A stretch of DNA of 20,062 nt from JAUMXJ01 sp041781135 (GTDB lineage Bacteria > Bacillota > Clostridia > Peptostreptococcales > Acidaminobacteraceae): positions 1 through 20,062 of the forward strand of contig JBHAZV010000051.1 in assembly GCA_041781135.1 (NCBI GenBank), written 5' to 3'. Below are positions 14,165 through 20,062 of this stretch, one piece after another. The notes beneath the pieces were generated by a model. It ran no database searches and was not told the DNA's origin. It saw nothing but the letters and a program-made list of their open reading frames with translations. Both the position numbers and the translations under genes were made by a program. Positions within the stretch are counted from its first letter, which is position 1. Every line of letters starts with the position of its first letter.

Positions 14165-15221
14165 TGCTTTCCTCCGTCGGAATTATTTTTTTCGCTGAAG
14201 CCAGCGGGATTTTTATTATAAACGTCGCGCCGCTTGTTATACCGTGCGATGTGCCGTCAGCCTTTGAAGCTTCTAATTCTATGCTGCCGTCGTGAGCTTC
14301 CGCGAGGCTTTTGGCTATGGAAAGTCCGAGCCCGGCGCTGTCCGAATTTTTGCGTGATGTGAAAAACGGGTCAAAAATTGCAGCGCGGTAGTTATCCGGG
14401 ACACCTTCGCCGTCATCTGACACAGTTATGATGTAGTACCTGTTGTCCACTGCGGTGCTGATGTCTATGCGCTTGGAAGCGAATTTGCGCGCATTGCTCA
14501 CAATGTTGTTGAGAATCTGCATTATTCGGTAGGCGTCCGCATATATGTATGCTTTTACGACAGGCTCGGCAACGTGTATGCGGGGGTCGCCGTGTCCGCT
14601 TGCACAGCGCCGTATCAGTTCGTGCGCAAGCGTGGGCTTTCTGTATATAACCAGCTTGTCAAGCGAATTTTTGGAATGAACGTCGAGGTCGTCTATCAGC
14701 TTGTTCATGAATTCGGCTTTTTCGAGAATTGTGCGCAGATGTTCGTTTATATCGCCGACACCGTCCTGAATTGCTTCGACATACCCGTTTATTGAGGTCA
14801 GCGGCGTTCGCAGGTCGTGACAGATCGATGCCATCAGGATTTTGCGCTGCCTTTCTTCCTCTGCGGCGGGAGTGATCCGCGCCTCTATAGAGCTTTGCAG
14901 GTCGCGTATTTTTTTCTCTATGTAGTTTGGCTCCGAATTTTTTAGCGGCGCTTTACCGTCGCCTGCATTGTGAACCGCTCCCATAGAACGCGCATCTAAC
15001 TGTTCAAGCGCGGAAGCGATTCTCCTTACGGGATTTGCGACAAAAACTACAGTTCCGACGGCGGTGGCAATTGAAAAGACACAGCATACCCCTGCTACGG
15101 TGAGCAGCGTCAGGTAGCCCGCTTTTGCGAGTATCAGCGCGAAAGAAAGTGCTGCAAGCCCTGCCGAGAGTATAGTCATAGCAAGACTCAGATTCCAGTA
15201 GTTCTGCTTTTTTCTGCGCAT
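14139..15221 (-). CDS. Sensor histidine kinase, intramembrane-sensing type
   Basis: The 360-residue protein has two membrane helices (about 11-33 and 38-62) separated by only a few residues, so there is no outer sensor domain. A HisKA domain follows, with H135 in SICHDLRTPLTSINGYVEA. The HATPase domain has the N-box QILNNIVSNARKFA (N239, N243), G1 DDGEGVP (269-275), the F-box FDPFFTSR and G2 GLGLSIAK. It should phosphorylate the response regulator encoded just upstream; its ATG lies 2 nt after that stop codon. Kinases of this build usually monitor the envelope through a membrane partner. The downstream membrane protein overlaps its 3' end and is a candidate partner. Confidence 0.93.
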   Translation of the reverse strand: MRRKKQNYWNLSLAMTILSAGLAALSFALILAKAGYLTLLTVAGVCCVFSIATAVGTVVFVANPVRRIASALEQLDARSMGAVHNAGDGKAPLKNSEPNYIEKKIRDLQSSIEARITPAAEEERQRKILMASICHDLRTPLTSINGYVEAIQDGVGDINEHLRTILEKAEFMNKLIDDLDVHSKNSLDKLVIYRKPTLAHELIRRCASGHGDPRIHVAEPVVKAYIYADAYRIMQILNNIVSNARKFASKRIDISTAVDNRYYIITVSDDGEGVPDNYRAAIFDPFFTSRKNSDSAGLGLSIAKSLAEAHDGSIELEASKADGTSHGITSGATFIIKIPLASAKKIIPTEESNEMSKLFV

Positions 15222-15223
15222 CG

Positions 15224-15895
15224 CTAATCCCTTATGGCGTACCCGATCCCTCGAATTGTTTGTATTATTTTTGGATTAGAGGGATCATCCTCTATTTTGT
15301 CGCGTATTTTTTTAATATGTACGGTGACTGTCGATATATCTCCGAAATCGTCCGCCCCCCATACATTGTCAAAAATCCTCTCGCGGCTCATCACCTGATT
15401 TTTATTGAGAATGAGGCAGTTCAGTATGTCAAACTCAAGTTTTGAAAGTTCGAGAGGTTCGCCCCCCTTGGTACATGTTCTTGCGGACGGGTTCAGCTCT
15501 ATATCTCCAAAGACGATTGCAGAGGTGCTGCTGCCGCTTGTTCTGCGCAGTAGTGCTGATATTTTCGCCATAAGCACCCGAGGGCTGAAAGGTTTTTCGA
15601 TATAGTCATCTGCGCCCAAAGAGTAGAGCGAGAGCTTGTCCTTGTCCTCGCGCATTGAGCTTATCATTATAACGGGCACATCGGATTCCGCGCGAACGAG
15701 CCGGCACAGCTCGAATCCGTCGATTTCGGGGAGCATTATATCAAGAAGCACCGCGTCGGGCTTTTCGTTCAAAAACATCCTAAGCCCCGTGCTGCCGGTA
15801 AATGCCTGCAGCGACCTGTAACCCTCCGCTTTGCAGTATGCGCTGATCAGGTTGTTTATGTCCTTGTCATCCTCGACTATCAGAACCTTTTTCAT
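15224..15895 (-). CDS. OmpR/PhoB-family response regulator
   Basis: The 223-residue protein has a receiver domain (about 1-118) with acidic pocket E8, D9 and D10, phosphoacceptor D52 (LLDIMLPEIDG), S79/S80 and K101 (EKPFSP). A winged-helix DNA-binding domain follows (about 126-222), with SKLEFDILNCLILNKNQVMS, TVTVHIKKIRDKI and IRGIGYAIRD. It partners with the kinase 2 nt downstream. It starts 18 nt after the D-Ala-D-Ala ligase gene, so the regulator is expressed with peptidoglycan precursor enzymes. The target genes are not visible; autoregulation of this run is possible. Confidence 0.95.
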   Translation of the reverse strand: MKKVLIVEDDKDINNLISAYCKAEGYRSLQAFTGSTGLRMFLNEKPDAVLLDIMLPEIDGFELCRLVRAESDVPVIMISSMREDKDKLSLYSLGADDYIEKPFSPRVLMAKISALLRRTSGSSTSAIVFGDIELNPSARTCTKGGEPLELSKLEFDILNCLILNKNQVMSRERIFDNVWGADDFGDISTVTVHIKKIRDKIEDDPSNPKIIQTIRGIGYAIRD

Positions 15896-15913
15896 AATGC
15901 CCCGCGAGCTCGC

Positions 15914-17089
15914 CTATTTCTTTATTCCGAGCAGATCTCCCTGCGAGAGCAGGTTGCTGTCTATTGAGCGCGTGACGCTGCTCTTTCGCCTGTGGCAGCG
16001 GTACGAGATGTCTATAAGCTCGCTTATGAGTTTTTCGAAGCTGACTCCGCTCGCTTCCCATAGATAGAATGCGAGCGAGCCGGGAATAGTGTTCAGCTCG
16101 CATACATATGGCTTAAGAGTAATGATATCAACTAAAAAGTCTATTCTGACTACTCCGGAGCAATCGAGCAGAATAAAGCATTCGCGCGCTATGCGCTCTA
16201 TTTCTTCTTTTAGTTCATCCGGAATTTCGGCAGGTATTTGCCTTTTTGCGGCCGACATTCCCTTTGTCGCATCGCTGGACATATATTTGTCTTCATAGGT
16301 CAGAATTTCGCGATCTGTCATCGGATGCTCGCACACAGACAGTTTTTGAGAAATTCTATCACCTAAAACAGAGATATTAATTTCGAAATTGTCTTCCAAT
16401 TTGTACTCGACAATTACTTTAGATGAAAATTTAGCGGCGAAACGCGCGGCTTCTCTGAGCTCGTCGGAATTATGAGCGGTTCTTACGCCTACGCTTGAGC
16501 CGACATCCGCCGGTTTGACTATCATTGGGTATAGAAGATCGCGCTCGCATGCCTCTACGACGAGGTCTGTTTGATCTTCTGCAACCTCGGCATAGAACCA
16601 TTTGCCGGGCATTTGAGGGATTTTGGCATTTTTCAGCAGCGCTTTGGTGGCGGTTTTGTCCATTGTGACAGCGGCTGCAAATGCTCCGCAGCCTATGTAG
16701 GGAACCCCGATGAGATCCAGCATTCCCTGCAGGGTGCCGTCTTCGCCGCCTGTGCCGTGGATAATCGGAAATACGATATCCACGCGGGAAATCTCTTCGG
16801 GAAGCGGCGCGCCGCCTGATACAACGTTCACAAGCCTTGCAGCGCCCTTTTGAGACGAAGGTATAAGAGCGACAGTCTTGGCATGTTTTAGCAGCGCAGG
16901 AATATCGCGGTAATTTTCGACTTCGTCAAGGCCTGCGCCGGTATGCCAGCTTCCGTCCTTGCCGACATATATCGGTATTGCGCGGTAGCCGTCCATATTT
17001 TTGATGACCGCCAGCGCCTGCATTGCAGTGATTACAGATACTTCGTGCTCGACAGATTTGCCGCCGAACAATACAGCGATATTTATCAT
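15914..17089 (-). CDS. ddl: D-alanine--D-alanine ligase
   Basis: The 391-residue ATP-grasp protein joins two D-Ala for peptidoglycan precursors. Visible motifs are KSVEHEVSVITA (expected catalytic E16), IIHGTGGEDGTLQG (109-122), KPADVGSSVGV (S198), YEDKYMSS (Y269, at the place of the omega-loop Tyr of Ddl) and RIDFL with CELNTIPGS (D317, E331, N333) for the metal ions. The retained Tyr fits D-Ala-D-Ala rather than D-lactate or D-serine products. A C-terminal tail of about 25 residues (from about 365) is extra. Its ATG overlaps the Mur ligase stop codon (ATGA), so the two are co-translated, in pathway-related order. Confidence 0.92.
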   Translation of the reverse strand: MINIAVLFGGKSVEHEVSVITAMQALAVIKNMDGYRAIPIYVGKDGSWHTGAGLDEVENYRDIPALLKHAKTVALIPSSQKGAARLVNVVSGGAPLPEEISRVDIVFPIIHGTGGEDGTLQGMLDLIGVPYIGCGAFAAAVTMDKTATKALLKNAKIPQMPGKWFYAEVAEDQTDLVVEACERDLLYPMIVKPADVGSSVGVRTAHNSDELREAARFAAKFSSKVIVEYKLEDNFEINISVLGDRISQKLSVCEHPMTDREILTYEDKYMSSDATKGMSAAKRQIPAEIPDELKEEIERIARECFILLDCSGVVRIDFLVDIITLKPYVCELNTIPGSLAFYLWEASGVSFEKLISELIDISYRCHRRKSSVTRSIDSNLLSQGDLLGIKK

Positions 17090-18678
17090 ACTACCTCCTC
17101 GTAAGCGTCAGGCAGGTCGTTTTCTATCAGCACGACATCGCCTTCGTTGCAGATTGTTTTAATAAGGCCGAGCGCTTCCCTCATGCCGCCCACAATCCTG
17201 ACATTAGCCATATCGTAGCCGGCGCTTTGTATCCCGCTGTAAATGTCGGCTGTTCGCTTTTTGGTTACGAGTACGACTTCGTCGCAGACAGCGGCTATCT
17301 GGCGTCCGAATTCACTGTGCACTTCTTTTTCGGCGCTGCCAAGCTCGATCATGCCGGGCGTTATTATAATTCGCCTGTTTGCCGGCATTATAGAGAGCAC
17401 ATTAAGCGCAGCCCTTGCGCCTGCAGGGTTGGAGTTAAACGCATCTTCGAGGATAGTCACTCCGTTTTCGATTCTTGTGGAGAGCCGGTTTTTGACAGGC
17501 ACAAGCTCTGCTGTCGCCCGTGCAATGCTTTGCAGTGTCGCGCCCAATTCGAGCGCCATAGCTGCGGCTGCGACGATGTTGGATATGTTGTGTTCTCCGA
17601 GCAAGCCTGTGTGCAGCTCTATTTTTCTTATTTGCGAGCCGCTTCTGGCGTCTACAAGAGTAAAATCGGAGCCCCCGCTGTGGACTCGGATTTTTTCTGC
17701 ATAAACGGACGGAATATCCTTGTTTGTTATTTGTTTGGTCGAATAGTAAATTTTGTTTATATCGACTCTCTGCTGTATTTTGACTATATTCGGATCGTCA
17801 AAATTTATGATTGCCGAGCCGTTTTTCTTTAAGTGCTCAAATACTTTTGCTTTTTCGTTTATGATATTGTCTAAGCTTCCGAAGGTTTCGAGGTGCTGAC
17901 CGGCTATGGTGGAAATAAGAGCGACATCCGGCGGAAGCATCTGCACCGTTTCGAGGATTTCTCCTGTCTTTTTTGCGCCCATTTCCGCAATCATCACTTG
18001 CGTGGTAGGCAGCAGTTCTTCGCGAATGAGCCTTGTAAGGCCTAATTTCGTGTTGTAGCTTGACGGCGGAACAAGGATATTAAAATCGCGTTTCAGCATA
18101 TCGCCTAAAATGTTTTTTATCGAGGTCTTGCCGAAACTTCCGGTAATTGCCGCGATTTTCAGAAACGGAGCGGCTTTGACGCATTCCTCCGCCTGCCTGT
18201 AATAGAATTTGTTTATGCTGAGCTCAATCGGGCGATTTATAAAGTTTGCCGCAATTATCATTAAAGGAGCGGCGGCGTGGATTACCGCAACAGCAACAGC
18301 GCTGAATTTGACAGGGAGCAGTGCGCAGGTAGCGGTCAGCGCGGCAGCTGTGAGCATGGCGATAGTGATAATCAGTCGCAGTATTCTTTTTGTATAGACA
18401 AGAGGATGCTTTGGCTTGAGCCCCTTTGCTATAAGTATTTGGAAAGATAGGTCGAGCGCCGCGAAAAACAGCGAGAATCCGGGGTGCAGCCCCGGTATGC
18501 ACAGGAGAACAGCGGCGATATAAGTAAATATGTGGTCGGGGTAGTAGCTGTTTCTGCGAGCGTACTGCCCGGCATAGTATCCAAGCTGCTGGAATGCCCG
18601 CAGCTGCTCTATAAACCGCATAACGAGCGAGCCGCACAGCAGCAGAACGGCGGCTATGGTCATTGCTAAGTGTGTCAC
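17086..18678 (-). CDS. Membrane-anchored Mur ligase (MurF-related)
   Basis: From the GTG at 18678 the protein has 530 residues. The GTG overlaps the hydrolase stop (GTGA) and is preceded by AGAGGAGG 7 nt away; longer readings overlap the hydrolase out of frame and are unlikely. Residues 1-155 hold about four to five membrane helices, unlike cytosolic MurF. The Mur ligase core follows: P-loop TGSFGKTS (179-186), SSYNTKLGLTRLIREEL, IAEMGAKKTGEI, LGEHNISNIVAA and EDAFNSNPAGARAAL. The P-loop has Phe where typical MurF has Asn (GSNGKT), and the C-terminus ends IENDLPDAYEEVV rather than the usual MurF VKGSR-type end. It may add D-Ala-D-Ala or another amino acid to a muropeptide or lipid-linked acceptor; the substrate is unproven. 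Confidence 0.87.
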   Translation of the reverse strand: MTHLAMTIAAVLLLCGSLVMRFIEQLRAFQQLGYYAGQYARRNSYYPDHIFTYIAAVLLCIPGLHPGFSLFFAALDLSFQILIAKGLKPKHPLVYTKRILRLIITIAMLTAAALTATCALLPVKFSAVAVAVIHAAAPLMIIAANFINRPIELSINKFYYRQAEECVKAAPFLKIAAITGSFGKTSIKNILGDMLKRDFNILVPPSSYNTKLGLTRLIREELLPTTQVMIAEMGAKKTGEILETVQMLPPDVALISTIAGQHLETFGSLDNIINEKAKVFEHLKKNGSAIINFDDPNIVKIQQRVDINKIYYSTKQITNKDIPSVYAEKIRVHSGGSDFTLVDARSGSQIRKIELHTGLLGEHNISNIVAAAAMALELGATLQSIARATAELVPVKNRLSTRIENGVTILEDAFNSNPAGARAALNVLSIMPANRRIIITPGMIELGSAEKEVHSEFGRQIAAVCDEVVLVTKKRTADIYSGIQSAGYDMANVRIVGGMREALGLIKTICNEGDVVLIENDLPDAYEEVV

Positions 18679-19469
18679 TGAGCAGCCTCCTCTATTTCTG
18701 TATTTTTGGCAAAGTCTTCGTTGCTGAAAAAATTGTCTATAACTATTGCGACCTCTGCCGCGTGGTCGTAATGCACTCTGTGCGAGCCGTCGCTGTATGT
18801 GATCAGCGCGGAGCCCTGGATGAGTTTTTCCATTTCGTAGCCCATCCATATCGGCGTTGTGCTGTCTGACTCGCCCCAAATTATAAGAGTCGGGCAGGTT
18901 ATTTGAGCAAAATCTCTGCGCTGGTCGTGGTTGACTGCCATTGTGAGGGCCTGCTGCATTACGGGCGTAGCGTTATTGTAGTCGTCCGACCCTCTGAGCG
19001 CCCGGTGCGCTCTGTGAGGCCGCTGAAACGGAGCGCCGACAAACGGGATCGCGGCAATGCCCTTGAGCAGCTTGTAGAAAAAAAGACCTATATGATATTT
19101 GAGGCTGCGCTTCGGCTTTATGCCCGCCGACGCTATCTGCACTAATTTTTTGAAGTTTTTGAGTTTGCCGGCGAGCCTTCCTCCGTATGAATGGGTTATG
19201 CATAGCAGAGCGCCTCTCTCTTCGGCCGAGAGCTTTTCGGCTATAAATGCCGAGACGAGGTCTGCATAATCCTGTACCGACCAGGCGGCTTCGGGTTCCG
19301 GAGAACCGCCGAATCCCGGCATTGAGAGCGATATAAGCTTGTACTTTGGCGGCAGATACTTGGTGACGGGAGAAAATGAATCCTTGTTTCCTCCCCATCC
19401 GTGCAGGAGCAGAACCGGCATGCCTTCGCCGACTATGCTGTAATCCAGTTTGCTGATATCATAATTCAT
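18675..19469 (-). CDS. Alpha/beta hydrolase
   Basis: From the ATG at 19469 the protein has 264 residues and the alpha/beta-hydrolase layout: LLHGWGG (oxyanion turn, about 21-27), PGFGGSPEP, nucleophile elbow ITHSYGGRLA (S94; first elbow Gly replaced by Thr), WGESDSTTP (D202) and DGSHRVHYDH (H230 or H233). The substrate is unknown. A GTG/ATG at 19496/19493 would add nine or fewer hydrophobic residues, but the -10 element at 19477-19482 lies inside that extension, so 19469 is preferred. There is no ribosome binding site at 19469, which suggests a leaderless message. It is the first gene of the six-gene envelope run and its stop overlaps the Mur ligase start. Confidence 0.85.
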   Translation of the reverse strand: MNYDISKLDYSIVGEGMPVLLLHGWGGNKDSFSPVTKYLPPKYKLISLSMPGFGGSPEPEAAWSVQDYADLVSAFIAEKLSAEERGALLCITHSYGGRLAGKLKNFKKLVQIASAGIKPKRSLKYHIGLFFYKLLKGIAAIPFVGAPFQRPHRAHRALRGSDDYNNATPVMQQALTMAVNHDQRRDFAQITCPTLIIWGESDSTTPIWMGYEMEKLIQGSALITYSDGSHRVHYDHAAEVAIVIDNFFSNEDFAKNTEIEEAAQ

Positions 19470-19476
19470 AATAATA

Positions 19477-19485
19477 ATTATAACA
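19477..19485 (-). promoter_or_regulatory. Extended -10 promoter at the head of the six-gene minus-strand run
   Basis: On the minus strand TGTTATAAT (19485 to 19477) is a perfect extended -10. A start about 7 nt downstream would fall at about 19470, directly at the ATG of the hydrolase (19469). The -35 region is weak. Confidence 0.55.
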
Positions 19486-19504
19486 TAAAGCATCACAATT
19501 TATG

Positions 19505-19510
19505 TATAAT
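19505..19510 (+). promoter_or_regulatory. Candidate -10 for the divergent glucosaminidase gene
   Basis: TATAAT at 19505-19510 precedes GGAGG (19517-19521) and the TTG start at 19527. No good -35 is seen. It lies only about 20 bp from the divergent -10 of the hydrolase operon, so both cannot easily be occupied at once. Confidence 0.4.
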
Positions 19511-19526
19511 AAAAGCGGAGGATATC

Positions 19527-20062
19527 TTGAAAATAAGCAAGTTTTTGCGGGAGCATATTCAGCGCATCTCTACGGATTACTACAAGACCGAACAGCGTTT
19601 TGATGAAATACTCAGAACTAAGTTGGGGCGCGGCGCGGCGGTTCAGAGACAGAAAATTTCGACTTTGCATTACGGCGCAAGGGATGCAGTGCTTCGCGAA
19701 AATGTGACGGCTCTCAGTGGTTCTTCCGGCGCCGATATCGACAGGGCGCTCGAAGGCACTGCGCTGCAAGGGCTTGGAGCTGCTTTTGCGGATGCGGAGG
19801 CGAAATACGGAGTAAACGCTTATTTTTTAGCGGGAATTGCCGCTTTGGAGTCGGGTTATGGCACTTCTAAAATTGCTTTGGATAAAAACAACCTCTTTGG
19901 TTTTTGTGCATATGATGATTCGCCTTACAGCAGCGCAAAACGCTTTGCGAGCAGGGAGGCGGGCATCGACTATGTGGCAGGTTTTTTGTCGAAAGAGTAT
20001 TTGTCGGGATCGGGCAGGTATTACAAAGGACTTTCGGTCGATTCGGTGGGCAGGAGTTACGC
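19527..20062 (+). CDS. Glucosaminidase-domain protein (peptidoglycan hydrolase), 3' end missing
   Basis: The frame opens at TTG 19527, 5 nt after GGAGG, and runs without a stop to the window end (178 residues visible). Residues about 90-170 match a glucosaminidase (Pfam PF01832-type) core: YFLAGIAALESGYGTSKIA with the expected catalytic E108, then NNLFGFCAYD and SSAKRFASREAGIDYVAGF. Such enzymes cut the glycan strands of peptidoglycan. No signal peptide is seen at the N-terminus (KISKFLREHIQRISTDYYK is helical and charged), which is odd for a cell-wall enzyme. The N-terminal 80 residues match nothing I recognise. The gene is divergent from the Mur ligase/Ddl run. Confidence 0.85.
   Translation, partial: MKISKFLREHIQRISTDYYKTEQRFDEILRTKLGRGAAVQRQKISTLHYGARDAVLRENVTALSGSSGADIDRALEGTALQGLGAAFADAEAKYGVNAYFLAGIAALESGYGTSKIALDKNNLFGFCAYDDSPYSSAKRFASREAGIDYVAGFLSKEYLSGSGRYYKGLSVDSVGRSY

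Noticed and set aside
15914..18678. Vancomycin-type resistance cluster
   Set aside because: The ligase keeps the Tyr expected in D-Ala-D-Ala ligases (EDKY), and there is no dehydrogenase, D,D-dipeptidase or serine racemase gene. The two-component system alone is not enough.
18679..18879. Longer N-terminus for the membrane Mur ligase
   Set aside because: The extension overlaps the hydrolase gene out of frame and is Arg/Gln-rich low-quality sequence. The GTG at 18678 has a strong AGAGGAGG and a GTGA overlap with the preceding stop.

Overview
The window looks like a chromosomal segment of an anaerobic Bacillota (Clostridia) bacterium, possibly of gut or rumen type. The support is: SLH-domain and sortase-like surface proteins, strong purine-rich ribosome binding sites, a bcd-etfB-etfA set of the butyrate-producer type, several TTG/GTG starts, and moderate GC. 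Species cannot be named from the sequence alone. No tRNA, rRNA, CRISPR array or transposase was seen.

Layout. (1) Positions 1-3321: the 3' end of a large surface protein (MucBP-like and InlB-type repeats, a 45-bp Gly-rich tandem repeat, an LPYTA sorting-type tail), then a shared bidirectional terminator and a convergent SLH-CAP secreted protein. (2) 3456-7247, plus strand: a small unknown protein, a CstA-family transporter with its own terminator, an 89-aa small protein, a 38-bp GC-rich tandem repeat, and a Get3/ArsA-like ATPase. (3) 7293-10391: promoter, acyl-CoA dehydrogenase, etfB, etfA and a terminator, forming one clean transcription unit for crotonyl-CoA-type reduction with an electron-transfer flavoprotein. 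(4) 10391-12448: a 554-aa Schlafen-AlbA_2/GHKL/winged-helix protein set exactly between two nearly identical direct repeats of about 175-185 bp. Each repeat is packed with TAACGCA units at 11-12 bp spacing plus inverted pairs, around an invariant core of about 60 bp. This repeat-gene-repeat module is the most unusual thing in the window. A 149-aa membrane-anchored unknown protein follows, with a promoter starting three bases after the right repeat. (5) 12971-19496, minus strand: a tightly packed six-gene run, read from 19469 down: alpha/beta hydrolase, membrane-anchored Mur ligase, D-Ala-D-Ala ligase, OmpR-type regulator, sensor kinase, zinc-ribbon/AMIN-like membrane protein. Most junctions overlap or lie within 20 bases. 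(6) 19527 to the end, plus strand: a divergent, incomplete glucosaminidase-domain gene.

How the parts relate. Cell-envelope functions dominate both ends: surface adhesin, SLH-CAP protein, peptidoglycan precursor ligases with a two-component system, and a peptidoglycan hydrolase. The middle holds energy metabolism (CstA transporter, Bcd/Etf). The AlbA_2 module sits between these blocks like an inserted cassette: its left array starts on the T-tract of the etfA terminator, and its right array begins on the stop codon of the cassette gene.
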